From positions 1,674,001-1,738,000 of the forward strand of contig CAWDNZ010000004.1 of the NCBI GenBank assembly GCA_963803845.1: 64,000 nt of DNA. The letters are read 5' to 3'. Shown piece after piece: positions 50,782-60,055 of this stretch. The notes beneath the pieces are model-generated. The model was not told the origin of the DNA and did not search any database. It saw nothing but the letters and a program-made list of their open reading frames with translations. The stretch comes from JABDIY01 sp963803845 (lineage in GTDB: Bacteria > Actinomycetota > Acidimicrobiia > Acidimicrobiales > SZUA-35). The translations under genes were made by a program, and so were the position numbers. Each line of letters begins with the position of its first letter. The stretch's first letter is position 1.

Positions 50782-51432
50782 ATGAACGGACTCGGACAAG
50801 GAAGCCAAGAAACCAGCAACTGGACCGAGCTGCATGATGGCTGGCAGGTCGCCTTCGGCGAGGCCTGGCTCTCTTTTCGTGGAGGAAACTACGGCATCGG
50901 GGCGGCGCTCGTCGACGCAGATCGGCGGGTTGTGGCGAGCGGCCGCAACATGGTTGCGAGCGCTTCGAGTGAGCAGCGGCTCAGCGGCAACTACATGGCA
51001 CACGCCGAAATGAACCTCTTCGCCGGGATGTCAACCTATGACGCCGCTGGCTTCCACCTTCTGTCCACGCTCCAGCCTTGCCTCATGTGCGCGGCTACTG
51101 CGCTCTTCCTCAACGTAGGTTCGATCTCCTACGCAGCCGACGATGAGTTTTTCCTCAACCTCGACGACCTCTGGCAGCATCACCCGTACACAAAACCACG
51201 CGCCGTGCCAACGACCAAGGCGTTCACGGGGCCATTGGACTGGTTCGCGCGCCTGCTACCGATGTCGCACACAATGGCGACCCTGCCCAACAGTCCACAG
51301 GCGACAGCCGCCCGCATCGCTCACCCCAAGCTCGCTGCTCTTGCCGCCGATCGGGACTTCATCGACTCGCTGAGAAGGTCCGAATCGCCACGTGACGCGA
51401 TGGATTTCGCGCTCACCCGGCTCACACCCTGA
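50782..51432 (+). CDS. Cytidine/deoxycytidylate deaminase-like protein
   Basis: A 216-residue zinc-dependent deaminase. The first motif is HAEMN (His ligand, catalytic Glu) and the second PCLMCAA (two Cys ligands), both in standard order and spacing. About 60 extra residues follow the core. The target could be cytosine, guanine or a tRNA adenosine; TadA hallmarks are not evident. GAGG lies 7 bases upstream of the ATG. The gene sits alone between tRNA-Cys with its repeats and tRNA-Val, a setting in which acquired genes are often found. Confidence 0.78.
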   Translation: MNGLGQGSQETSNWTELHDGWQVAFGEAWLSFRGGNYGIGAALVDADRRVVASGRNMVASASSEQRLSGNYMAHAEMNLFAGMSTYDAAGFHLLSTLQPCLMCAATALFLNVGSISYAADDEFFLNLDDLWQHHPYTKPRAVPTTKAFTGPLDWFARLLPMSHTMATLPNSPQATAARIAHPKLAALAADRDFIDSLRRSESPRDAMDFALTRLTP

Positions 51433-51499
51433 CGCGGCCTGCCACGAACCGGATACCGACAAACAATGCGGCATTGTTGCCGATTCGATAACAGGCGAG

Positions 51500-51573
51500 T
51501 GGGCCGTACAGGACTTGAACCTGTGACCTCTTCCGTGTCGAGGAAGCGCTCTAGCCAACTGAGCTAACGGCCC
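51500..51573 (-). tRNA. tRNA-Val(GAC)
   Basis: On the minus strand, acceptor GGGCCGT pairs with ACGGCCC, discriminator A. The anticodon arm CTTCC-TCGACAC-GGAAG carries GAC. The D arm TAGCTCAGTTGGCTAGAGC and T arm ACAGGTTCAAGTCCTGT are normal. CCA is not encoded. Confidence 0.94.
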
Positions 51574-51645
51574 TTACGGCGGCTTACGTTACCCCAATCA
51601 GGCCGAATCGGCACCTGTTTTGCTGTCCCGATACGCTAAGGGCCT

Positions 51646-52563
51646 ATGCCGTCTGTTCAAGCCAATGGAATCACCATCGAGTACGACGAGCGGGGGAGTG
51701 GGGATCCACTGCTCATGGTCATGGGATTGGGTGCTCAACTCATCCACTGGCCCGAGGAATTCACCAGCCAGCTGGCCGCCCGGGGCTTTCGCGTCATCCG
51801 GTTCGACAACCGCGATGCCGGCCTGAGTACCGAGTTCCAATGGGATCCTCCGTCGATGACGAAGTCGCTAATGGCCAGCCTGCGCAAGAGAGATCCCGGC
51901 GTCGGCTACACGCTTTCGGACATGAGCGACGATGCCTTCGGTCTGATGGATGCGCTTGGAATCCAATCGGCGCACATCGTGGGTGCATCGATGGGCGGAA
52001 TGATCGCCCAGACCATGGCGATCGAGCATCCTGAGCGGGTGAGGTCCTTGACGTCGATCATGTCGCACACCGGCGATCGCAAGAACGGCAATATCGCCAT
52101 GGCGGTGCTGCCGGCGTTCATGCGCCACAAGCCAGTGAAGGAAACTGCGGCCGAGACCGGCACTGATCTCTATGCAAGGTTCGTTGGCAGCAGTTGGGAT
52201 CGCCAGACTCACCTCGAGCGCTCTCGGCTGGGGGTGGAGCGAAGTTTCCGGCCTCAGGGCGGCGCCCGCCAAATAGCGGCCATTGCGGCCAGCCCGGACC
52301 GCACACCGGATCTCCGCCGGCTCGACGTACCAACGTTGGTGATTCATGGCCTCCAGGACAAGTTGGTGAAACCCTCGGGAGGGTATGCAACCGTGAAAGC
52401 GATCCCCGGCGCTCAGTTGCTGGTGTTTCCGGACATGGGCCACGATCTGCCAATGAATCGGTGGGACGAAATGATCACGGCAATCCGGCATCTGGCTGAT
52501 CGCGCCGAAAATGGCGAAACCGGTAACGACGACTTGGCGCTGGCCGATGGGGGTCAGCAATGA
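51646..52563 (+). CDS. Alpha/beta hydrolase
   Basis: A 305-residue hydrolase with nucleophile elbow GASMGG in HIVGASMGGMIAQ, oxyanion region MVMGLGAQLIHW, the acid in IHGLQDKLVKP and the catalytic His in DMGHDLP. It is close to the group of lipase/esterase-like hydrolases often annotated TesD or lipase LipV-like. Its stop overlaps the ATG of the WS/DGAT gene (ATGA), so the two are co-translated, which suggests a role in storage-lipid turnover. No signal peptide is present. Confidence 0.88.
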   Translation: MPSVQANGITIEYDERGSGDPLLMVMGLGAQLIHWPEEFTSQLAARGFRVIRFDNRDAGLSTEFQWDPPSMTKSLMASLRKRDPGVGYTLSDMSDDAFGLMDALGIQSAHIVGASMGGMIAQTMAIEHPERVRSLTSIMSHTGDRKNGNIAMAVLPAFMRHKPVKETAAETGTDLYARFVGSSWDRQTHLERSRLGVERSFRPQGGARQIAAIAASPDRTPDLRRLDVPTLVIHGLQDKLVKPSGGYATVKAIPGAQLLVFPDMGHDLPMNRWDEMITAIRHLADRAENGETGNDDLALADGGQQ

Positions 52564-54299
52564 TTGAACAACTGTCGGGAGTGGACACCAGTTTTCTCAC
52601 CATGGAGGAGGGGACTAACGCCGTTGGCCACGTGACGGGTGTGTTGATCATCGATCCCACCACCTCGCCCGAACCGTGGACGTTCGAGCGTTTCAGTCAA
52701 CACCTCATTTCCCGGGTCGGCCATCTTCCCCCGTTTCGGCGGCGTTTGCGCGAGGTGCCGCTCGGTCTGGATCGCCCGTACTGGGTTTCCAAAGCCGAGA
52801 TTGATTTCGACTATCACCTGCGCCATGTGGCCGTGCCGGGTCTGGGTGGTCGCCAAGAATTCGCCGAGCTCGTAGCCCGGATTCATGCCCGCCCGCTCGA
52901 TCGCACCCGTCCGTTGTGGGAGTGCTATGTGGTGGACAAGGTTCACGGGGACCGTGTCGGCATCATCACCAAGATCCACCACGCCGCAATAGACGGCATC
53001 TCTGGCCAAGAAATCCTGAGCCAGCTGGTGGACTTCTCGCCCGATGTTGAAGTTCGTGAGCCCGTCCGCTATCTGAACCCGGAACCTACGGTGAGCCCGG
53101 AAGATCTGACACGGCGAGCTCTACGCGCCTTCGTTCTGTCGCCCACCCGGGTTGCTCGTACCGCTTGGGCACTTGGGAAGGCGGTGCCATTGCTAGGCCC
53201 GGCATTGACCAAGTCCCAAGGAAAGAGCACCGTGGATTCGTTGCGGGAGTTGGTTGCTCCTCGCACGCCCTTCAACGCCACCATCGGTCCTCACCGGCGC
53301 TGGTCTTACGTGTCGGTTCGCCTCGACGATGTGAAGGAAGTCAAGAACGCAGCCGGCACCACGGTGAACGATGTGATCCTGGCTATTACCGCCGGGGTTC
53401 TGCGCCGCTGGCTGCAACGCCACGACGTGCTGCCCGACCGCGATCTCCTCGCAATGGTTCCGTTGTCGGTTCGTTCTAGCTCCGATGCTCACGCCATCGG
53501 GAACCAGGTGTCGTTCACCATCGCCAACCTGGCTACTACCGAGCTGGATCCGGCGACCCGCCTGAAGACGATTCATTTGGCGATGAACGAGGCGAAGGCC
53601 AGTCACGACACGCTCCCTGCCAATATTCTCACCGACATCTCCCAGGTTGCACCGCCGGCGATCGCTGCGCTGGCGTCGCGACTGATCGCCTCCACCCATC
53701 TTGCCGACCGCGTCACGTTGCCCTTCAACGTTGTGGTGTCCAACGTCCCGGGTCCGCCGGTGCCGCTCTACATCTCCGGTGCCGAGCTTCTCGGCCACTA
53801 TCCGGTGTCGGCCATTGTTGATGGTGTGGGCCTGAATGTCACCGTGGTCAGTACCAACGACATGCTGGACTTCGGGTTCGTGTCCGATCGTGATCTCATA
53901 CCGGACCTGTGGAGCATGGCCGACGATGTCCTGCCCGCACTGGATGAACTCAAGGCCGCCTACGGGCTTCCTCTGGCTGGTCGGGCGCGGCTGACCACTA
54001 CCGAAGAGGCCATCACCGCCCGGCAGCGCAAGGCGGCTGCGAAGAGGCGAGCGTCGGTCAAACGAAGCGCCACGAAGGAACGGACCGAGGCCAATGCGGC
54101 GGTGGCAGAGAAGCCCGCTGGCAAGAAGGCACCGGCCAAGCGGGTCGCCGCAAAGAAGACGCCGGCCAAACGGGCCACGGCGAAGCGGGTCGCCGCCAAG
54201 AAGGCACCAGCCAAACGGGCCACGGCGAAGCGGGTCGCAGCCAAGAAGGCACCAGCCAAACGGGCCGCTGCCAAGAAGGCGCCGGCCAAGAAGGCTTAG
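52560..54299 (+). CDS. Wax ester synthase/diacylglycerol acyltransferase with histone-like tail
   Basis: A 579-residue protein. Residues 1-470 are a complete WS/DGAT, which makes triacylglycerol or wax esters from acyl-CoA: active-site HHAAIDG at 140-146, PLWECYVV before it, and the C-terminal block PFNVVVSNVPGPPVPLYISGA. From about residue 486 to the end the protein is a Lys/Ala/Pro/Arg tail built of repeats such as AKRVAAKKAPAKRAT, like histone H1 tails or AlgP. Standard WS/DGATs end near residue 460-480, so the tail of about 95 residues is an addition. It is coupled to the hydrolase upstream. Confidence 0.9.
   Translation: MIEQLSGVDTSFLTMEEGTNAVGHVTGVLIIDPTTSPEPWTFERFSQHLISRVGHLPPFRRRLREVPLGLDRPYWVSKAEIDFDYHLRHVAVPGLGGRQEFAELVARIHARPLDRTRPLWECYVVDKVHGDRVGIITKIHHAAIDGISGQEILSQLVDFSPDVEVREPVRYLNPEPTVSPEDLTRRALRAFVLSPTRVARTAWALGKAVPLLGPALTKSQGKSTVDSLRELVAPRTPFNATIGPHRRWSYVSVRLDDVKEVKNAAGTTVNDVILAITAGVLRRWLQRHDVLPDRDLLAMVPLSVRSSSDAHAIGNQVSFTIANLATTELDPATRLKTIHLAMNEAKASHDTLPANILTDISQVAPPAIAALASRLIASTHLADRVTLPFNVVVSNVPGPPVPLYISGAELLGHYPVSAIVDGVGLNVTVVSTNDMLDFGFVSDRDLIPDLWSMADDVLPALDELKAAYGLPLAGRARLTTTEEAITARQRKAAAKRRASVKRSATKERTEANAAVAEKPAGKKAPAKRVAAKKTPAKRATAKRVAAKKAPAKRATAKRVAAKKAPAKRAAAKKAPAKKA
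54118..54296 (+). repeat. Approximately 45-base repeat encoding the KKAPAKR tail
   Basis: Imperfect tandem copies of a unit encoding KKAPAKRATAKRVAA run to the end of the WS/DGAT gene. Repetition at DNA level indicates expansion by slippage or recombination. Confidence 0.75.
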
Positions 54300-55402
54300 C
54301 CGAGAAGTTCTCGATAGAGCGCAAGGATCGCGTCGGTGGTCCGCTTCCAACTGAAGAGCGCGGCCTGCTTGCGGCCCGCTTCGATGAGCGCAGAGCTGTC
54401 TCCGCTCAGAACGCTTTCGATGGCGAGGGTGAGCGCATCCCAATCGCCCACAGGCACCAGAACGGCTGCGTCACCGCAAATCTCGGGTTGAGCTCCGCTG
54501 TTGGTGGCGATCACCGGTGTACCGGCCCCCATGGCTTCCAGCGGAACCATCCCGAAGCCCTCGGTCTTGGCCGCAGAGACCACTACGTTCGCGGCGCGCA
54601 GCAGTGCGTGTCGTTCATTTTCCGGGATGAAGCCGGCGATATGAACCCGTTTCGACCTCTCTCCTAGGTCTTCGACTGCGGTGGCGAGTCGGGGGCTGTC
54701 TGGCCCGCGACCGCCGGCCACCACCACCTGAAGATCCGGGATCTCAGCGAAGAGGGGAGCGCACGCTCGGATGAGCTCGGGGAACTGCTTGCGCGGTTCC
54801 ACGGTGCCGATGGCCAAGACAAACGGGCGGTCGCCAAGTTTGCTGAGCCACTGACCCGAGAGTTCTGCTGGCGGTACCGGATCAACGGCCAGCGGAATGG
54901 GGTGAAGGCGATCTGCAGCAACACCCAGCAATGCCTCGATCTCATTCCCGGCGGTAACCGAAAGCGTGTGGACATGAGCGCCCCGTGCGATCGCCCGTTC
55001 CGCCAGCATCGGGAAGAGGCGGGCCGTCCGGTCTACCTCATGCGGACGCAACCAGGGGCCGGTGTCATGGATACTGAGAACTTCGGGCACACCTTTGCCG
55101 GCCGGAGGACAATAGAAGTTGGTGCCGTGAACGAGGTCTACGGGCCCGAACAACATCTGTACCGTTGGCATGTCCATCCGGCGCCACGCCTCCAACAACG
55201 GGCGAGCGGGAAACGAACGTGTCGCCGGGGCAACATTGGTGGGGAGTTGCCGGTTCAGCGTGATGCGCGACCGTCCGGTGAGGGCGATTGGCGTCAGGAC
55301 GAGGTCGGGATCATCTCCGAGCGCGGCGCTGAGGCGCTGGACGAATGTTCCTATGCCGGTGAGCGGGCTGGCCAGTGGGGTGACGTCCAGCCCGATGCGC
55401 AC
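54296..55402 (-). CDS. Glycosyltransferase family 4
   Basis: A 368-residue GT-B glycosyltransferase. The N-terminal MRIGLDVTPLASPLTGIGTFVQRL and the C-terminal donor-binding block AAKTEGFGMVPLEAMGAGTPVIATNSGAQPE (with the EX7E motif) place it in GT4, as in mannosyl- and glucosyltransferases. VLAIGTVEPRKQFPELIRA is also typical. The GTG at 55402 is the start. Its stop overlaps that of the WS/DGAT gene by four bases, tail to tail. Acceptor and donor are unknown; lipid or wall glycans are likely. Confidence 0.88.
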   Translation of the reverse strand: MRIGLDVTPLASPLTGIGTFVQRLSAALGDDPDLVLTPIALTGRSRITLNRQLPTNVAPATRSFPARPLLEAWRRMDMPTVQMLFGPVDLVHGTNFYCPPAGKGVPEVLSIHDTGPWLRPHEVDRTARLFPMLAERAIARGAHVHTLSVTAGNEIEALLGVAADRLHPIPLAVDPVPPAELSGQWLSKLGDRPFVLAIGTVEPRKQFPELIRACAPLFAEIPDLQVVVAGGRGPDSPRLATAVEDLGERSKRVHIAGFIPENERHALLRAANVVVSAAKTEGFGMVPLEAMGAGTPVIATNSGAQPEICGDAAVLVPVGDWDALTLAIESVLSGDSSALIEAGRKQAALFSWKRTTDAILALYRELLG

Positions 55403-55439
55403 CAGCCAACTCTAGGAGATCTGTCCGGCGTGTAGCTGC

Positions 55440-55871
55440 TTAGCGAGCATGGTTCCAGAGCTCATCGAGCTCAGGAACATTCTTGCCACGATTGGAGGCC
55501 ATCTGGCCGAAGATCATTTCCTTCAGCTGGGCGGGAATCTCCACAAAGACCACGCCGTAGTAGGCCGGGTTCTTCATCTTGGGAACATCGTGGGCGGCTC
55601 GAACGTGGCGAATCTGCGCCAACCCCTCTTCGCCGTTGTGGATGAACGGGATTTTCGACCCAGCGCGAATTTGGTCGATCTTGGGTCCCAACAGCAGCGC
55701 TCCGGCGATACTCAGGTCCACGATCGTCATTTCGATCTTGTCTACCTTTTTGCCGAACATCTTCCGATTGTTCGGGACGGTGCACTGCACCGCAAGGCCT
55801 TCCACACGGAAACGATCGGACAGACGGGGGAACTGACCGGTCAGTGACGAGTTGTAGGAAGGCGTACTCAT
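55440..55871 (-). CDS. PilZ-like domain protein
   Basis: A 143-residue protein with the two PilZ landmarks: RxxxR in FPRLSDRFRVEG and DxSxxG in VDLSIAGALLLG. These motifs bind cyclic di-GMP in the family. A C-terminal helix (PAQLKEMIFGQMASNRGK) follows. The ATG at 55871 is preferred; an ATG at 55931 would add 20 residues. No diguanylate cyclase is in the window. It is divergent from the trypsin-like protease gene. Confidence 0.7.
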   Translation of the reverse strand: MSTPSYNSSLTGQFPRLSDRFRVEGLAVQCTVPNNRKMFGKKVDKIEMTIVDLSIAGALLLGPKIDQIRAGSKIPFIHNGEEGLAQIRHVRAAHDVPKMKNPAYYGVVFVEIPAQLKEMIFGQMASNRGKNVPELDELWNHAR

Positions 55872-56008
55872 ACTGGTACTAAATCGGCACAAACCGGAGG
55901 TCGTGTAATGGGCCGTCCGGCCCATCGGCAATGAGTAGCGCTCTGCCTTGCCGGGAGGCGGGTTTCCCTATTCAGTTCGGGGGAATTGTCCCTCACTCTG
56001 GTTGGGCG

Positions 56009-56881
56009 ATGACTACCGAGGGTGAAAACTATTGGGCGAGCCCCACGTCCCCACCCCGAGTGGGTACTGCGGGCACACCGCGCGCTCCAGTTGCTGAGTT
56101 CGGTTCATTCTCCCGGTCGGTCGAGGCAGAGCTTGGTCAGCGACGGTCCCGCCGAGGTGAGGGGATCGCATTGGGGCTCACCGCCCTTCTCATTCTGATT
56201 ACGGTGGTGGGGCTCCTCGCCACCGGCCCGGCCACCGCCAGCACCGATCCGCTGAGCGGAGATGAGAAGCGCGAGGTCATAGCGGCCGCTGACATCGGCA
56301 CGGTTCGCCTGGCGGCTCGGGCCTGCCCGGGCAGGTTGATCGGTAGTGGCTTCGTGGTCAGCGGACTGCTCTTCACGTCTGGACACATCGTGCAATTCGA
56401 TGACATGGTCAAAGTCGACCGACCAGGTCAGCCGGTGCTGGCTGCGGTGTTGGGTACGAGCCGATCACGCGACGTGGCCGTACTGGACGGATCGTCGTTG
56501 GTGGCGCGGCCTTTGCGCCTGGCCTTAGGACCAGCCGATGTAGGGGAGCCTGTGATGTTGGCCGGACACCCCGGTGGCTCTGGTTTACAGGTTCTCGAAG
56601 GCGTGGTGGTGAGCTATCAGTCCGCCTCGGTCTGGGGCCTGAACGGGGACAAAGTCATGCTCATCGACCAGGGAACAGAGGGGGGCTTCAGCGGCGGTCC
56701 CGTCCTCAATCGCAACGGACACGTGGTGGGGATGCTTGCTGCAGTCGACAAAACCACGGGCCTGACCGTGGCCATTCCGATTCAGGAGTTGTCTCCGATC
56801 GTGGCTCTGGCAGAGGGCACGTGGAGTTCGACAGAAACGTCGTCGCCGGTGTCGCATGTGCCAGCAGAGTGTGGCGACTGA
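56009..56881 (+). CDS. Membrane-anchored trypsin-like serine protease
   Basis: A 290-residue protein from the ATG at 56009; a start at 55931 is also possible. One transmembrane helix (about 53-75, IALGLTALLILITVVGLLATG) anchors an extracytoplasmic chymotrypsin-fold domain. The triad is visible: His in FTSGHIVQF, Asp in SRDVAVLDG and Ser in GGFSGGPVLN. It is smaller than DegP-type proteases and has no PDZ domain. It may be a MarP-like wall or stress protease. Confidence 0.82.
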   Translation: MTTEGENYWASPTSPPRVGTAGTPRAPVAEFGSFSRSVEAELGQRRSRRGEGIALGLTALLILITVVGLLATGPATASTDPLSGDEKREVIAAADIGTVRLAARACPGRLIGSGFVVSGLLFTSGHIVQFDDMVKVDRPGQPVLAAVLGTSRSRDVAVLDGSSLVARPLRLALGPADVGEPVMLAGHPGGSGLQVLEGVVVSYQSASVWGLNGDKVMLIDQGTEGGFSGGPVLNRNGHVVGMLAAVDKTTGLTVAIPIQELSPIVALAEGTWSSTETSSPVSHVPAECGD

Positions 56882-56941
56882 TCGTGAACGAGTGGTGGGT
56901 TGATGGGTGTGTTTGAGATGAGAGAAGGTCATGGAGTGAAA

Positions 56942-57799
56942 ATGCAGGAGACACAACAGGTCAATCTGGTTGATCGTCTTCAGGGGCCGGTGGCACGAAT
57001 CGTTCTTGCCGTCACCCAGCAGGCATTGTTGGGTCCCATCGGTATCCGGCATCTGGTAGTTGGGGTCCGTTCGCCGGGCGGCCGTCTCGAGATCGCCACC
57101 ACCGATGCCAGCAATTCGGCCCATGATGGCTCGTCCGGGTTCCACTGGAGCCAGGCGGCCCCGTTGTTGGGGGCCATGCGCTGTGTCGTCGCACAGCGAC
57201 CGGCCTCGGCTGTACTCGCCGGAAATTCCTCCGTTGTGGTGTATGCCAGCGCCGTGCAAGGCAGCAGCAGCGAGGTGGTGATCGCGGCGGTGTCCGAACG
57301 GATGCCCAACGAGGCCGAGTTGGACCGGATCAATGCTGCGCTCACCTCGGCCGTCTACACGATCCTCGTAGAGTCTGACGCGGCCGTTCCCGACGCCACA
57401 GTGGTCGTGGACACAAGAATGATCGAGGGGGGCGTCGAGGCCTCCGTATCTCGAGCGGGCTTCAATCAAAACCGTCCGGTGGTTCGGACCGGCCGTTCGG
57501 TCACCGACGCGGTGGCCCAGAGCGTGGTCCAGCTCGTGAATCCCGCCTTGGTCGTGAGGTACGCCGATCAGAAATCCGTTCTGGGCACCATGGTGTCGCT
57601 CGTTGTGCTGGAAGCCAAAGGGATCGGTGCTGTGGCCGGCGCCACCGGCATGAACGGCCCCGGATCGGTGGCCACGTCAATCGCCGTTATCAAAGCTGCG
57701 GACGCATACGCGAGGATTGAAGCCGAGTACCGGAATTCAGCCGAAGCGCTTCCAAGTGTGGGCGACACAATTGCCGGGGAGCAATTCGCCCTCAGGTGA
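56942..57799 (+). CDS. Conserved-looking protein of unknown function
   Basis: A 285-residue protein rich in Val, Ala and Ser, with alternating strands and no Cys-rich, membrane or signal features (HLVVGVRSPGGRLEIATTDASNS, VVVYASAVQGSSSEVVIAAVSERM). No family is recognised. The ATG at 56942 was chosen because GGAG precedes it by a good spacing; starts at 56903 and 56918 in the same frame are possible. It lies between a protease gene and a class A PBP gene, so an envelope-related role is conceivable. Confidence 0.6.
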   Translation: MQETQQVNLVDRLQGPVARIVLAVTQQALLGPIGIRHLVVGVRSPGGRLEIATTDASNSAHDGSSGFHWSQAAPLLGAMRCVVAQRPASAVLAGNSSVVVYASAVQGSSSEVVIAAVSERMPNEAELDRINAALTSAVYTILVESDAAVPDATVVVDTRMIEGGVEASVSRAGFNQNRPVVRTGRSVTDAVAQSVVQLVNPALVVRYADQKSVLGTMVSLVVLEAKGIGAVAGATGMNGPGSVATSIAVIKAADAYARIEAEYRNSAEALPSVGDTIAGEQFALR

Positions 57800-57838
57800 C
57801 CTCAAAGGAAGTGGTCGGGGCACTATCGTGGCCGCCGT

Positions 57839-60040
57839 ATGGTGATCTTGCGCGTGATCAAGCGACTCACGTCGCTGGGGCTGGTTCTGGTGGCGATGTC
57901 GCTGGTTTTCACCGCCACGGCCGTCACCATTGCACCTCAGATCGGCAGTATTCCTTCCTCCACCGAAAGTGTCAGCGCCGAGATCGTCCTCCCCGACCTG
58001 GCCGAACGGTCTTCTATCTATGCGGCCGATGGCACCTTCCTTACCTTCCTCGTAGATGAGAACCGTCAGAAGGTAGACCTCGAGGACATTCCACAAGAAG
58101 TCGTGATGTCGGTGCTGGCTGTTGAGGATTTCGATTTCTACCGCCACAGCGGAATCAACTACCGAGCGGTGTTTCGGGCCGCGCTCGCCAACGTCAACAG
58201 TGGCGGTATCGAAGGTGGCGGTTCCACGATCACCCAACAGGTCGTGAAGCTCAGCCTCTTGAACTCCGAGCAGAACCTCGACCGGAAGATCCCCGAAGCG
58301 TTCTTAGCCCGCCGGCTGGAGACCCAATACACCAAGGACGAGATCCTCGAGCGGTACCTCAACAGCATCTATTTCGGGTCCAATGCCTACGGGGTTCAGG
58401 CGGCCGCCGAGACCTATTTCGGCAAGGACATCAAGGATCTGGGGTGGGAAGAAGGAGCGCTGCTCGCTGGGATCATTTCGCGGCCCGGGGCCTATGACCC
58501 GACGGTCAACGCCGAACGAGCCCGCGTCCGCCGCTCGGTGGTGGTCGATCGTCTTTTGGCGGTGGAACTGATCGATGCAGACCTGGCCGAGCAGATCAAG
58601 CGGTCACCATTGCCCGCCGAACGGCGAACCCCAAAGCCCATCAAACCCAACGATTACTACGTCGCCGAGGCGCTGTCGGCATTGCTGGAAGACCCCAATA
58701 TCCCGTTGGGCGAGGACCGCCAGACCCGGTTCAACAACATCTACTACGGCGGCTACAAAATTTTCACCTACTTCGACCCAGCCGCGCAGGCTGCGGCATT
58801 GAAGGCTCGTGATGAAATCTTGCCCATCGATGACCGGGGGTTCACCTCGGCTATGGCATCGGTAGATACTCATACCGGAGCTGTCGTGGCCATGGTCGGT
58901 GGGCCCGAGTTCGCACGCGAACAATTCAACATCGCTACCCAGGGGCTGCGTCAGCCAGGCTCATCAATGAAAACGTTCGTGCTGGCGGCAGCGTTTGAAG
59001 CCGGCTACACCCCTCGCGACACCGTCCGTGGCGACAGTCCGTGCGAGTTCGACAATCCCGGTGGTGTTCCAGATCCCTATGTGGTCAAGGGCGGTACGAA
59101 GTCCTATAGCTTCCAGCAGATCGACGCCGTCACCCGGGCCTCCAATAACTGCGCGTTCGTGCGCCTCGGCCAGGTTGTGCAAAATGACCAGGTCATCGAG
59201 GTATCGCGACGTCTAGGGATCACTACTCCACTCGAAGCGGTGTTGTCGCTTCCGCTGGGTTCAAAAGAGGTATATGCGCTGGAGATGGCCGCCGCCTATG
59301 CCGCTCTTGGAAACGACGGCATCTATAACAAGCCGGTGTACATCGAACATATCGAGGACGCCGATGGCAACATCATCTTCGAGAACCGCCCAGATGGAAG
59401 ACGGGCCGTGTCCACCCAGACCGCCCGCTTGGTCACCGAAACCCTCGAGGGCAACGTTCGGCGGGGCACGGGAACCGCTGGTCGAGTCGACGGTGGGCAT
59501 CCGGCGGCAGGCAAAACCGGTACGGCGCAGAATTACGAAGACGCGTGGTTCGTGGGGTACACCGATTACATCGCCACCGCCGTGTGGATGGGCCATCCGG
59601 ATGAGAAGATTCCAATGCGAAATGTTCGTGGCTGGGGCAACATGTTCGGCGGAAAGGTTCCGGCAGCCATCTTCGGCCAATTCAACAGCGACTATCACGT
59701 GGGACTGGAACCGGTGGCATTCACCGATCCCGAGCCCTATGGCGGCGGCCGGAAGCTCAAGGTCCCGGGCGAGATCGATTTCTGTAGTGGGTCTGATCGA
59801 AACGCTCCTGCTGGAACTGAACGTGTAGACAGCGACGGCGACGGTAAGAAGGACTGCTTCCGGGCGATTACCACCACTACCGAGCCAACTACCACAACCA
59901 CGCTGCCGCCTCCGCCGCCTGCACCAGCGCCGGTTCCTCCGGCTCCCGTAACCACGGTCCCGGCGGTTCCGGTCCCTGCGCCAGCACCAGATGGTAAGCA
60001 ACTAACCCCGCCATCAAGTGGCGCCGGCCCCAACGGCTGA
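57839..60040 (+). CDS. Class A penicillin-binding protein (transglycosylase/transpeptidase)
   Basis: A 733-residue bifunctional peptidoglycan synthase. An N-terminal signal anchor (residues 10-32) precedes a GT51 domain with catalytic Glu96 in AVEDFDFYRHSG and GGSTITQQ at 128-134. The transpeptidase domain has SSMK at 375-378, SNN at 435-437 and KTGT at 559-562. A Thr/Pro-rich tail (TTTTTLPPPPPAPAPVPP) ends the protein, as in several actinobacterial PBP1 proteins. It would polymerise and cross-link wall glycan. Confidence 0.95.
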   Translation: MVILRVIKRLTSLGLVLVAMSLVFTATAVTIAPQIGSIPSSTESVSAEIVLPDLAERSSIYAADGTFLTFLVDENRQKVDLEDIPQEVVMSVLAVEDFDFYRHSGINYRAVFRAALANVNSGGIEGGGSTITQQVVKLSLLNSEQNLDRKIPEAFLARRLETQYTKDEILERYLNSIYFGSNAYGVQAAAETYFGKDIKDLGWEEGALLAGIISRPGAYDPTVNAERARVRRSVVVDRLLAVELIDADLAEQIKRSPLPAERRTPKPIKPNDYYVAEALSALLEDPNIPLGEDRQTRFNNIYYGGYKIFTYFDPAAQAAALKARDEILPIDDRGFTSAMASVDTHTGAVVAMVGGPEFAREQFNIATQGLRQPGSSMKTFVLAAAFEAGYTPRDTVRGDSPCEFDNPGGVPDPYVVKGGTKSYSFQQIDAVTRASNNCAFVRLGQVVQNDQVIEVSRRLGITTPLEAVLSLPLGSKEVYALEMAAAYAALGNDGIYNKPVYIEHIEDADGNIIFENRPDGRRAVSTQTARLVTETLEGNVRRGTGTAGRVDGGHPAAGKTGTAQNYEDAWFVGYTDYIATAVWMGHPDEKIPMRNVRGWGNMFGGKVPAAIFGQFNSDYHVGLEPVAFTDPEPYGGGRKLKVPGEIDFCSGSDRNAPAGTERVDSDGDGKKDCFRAITTTTEPTTTTTLPPPPPAPAPVPPAPVTTVPAVPVPAPAPDGKQLTPPSSGAGPNG

Positions 60041-60055
60041 GCAACAATCACCTTC

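Noticed and set aside
49528..51003. 491-codon minus-strand frame across the zinc-ribbon protein, tRNA-Cys and direct repeats
   Set aside because: It reads through a tRNA gene and through a non-coding repeat, and overlaps two well-supported genes.
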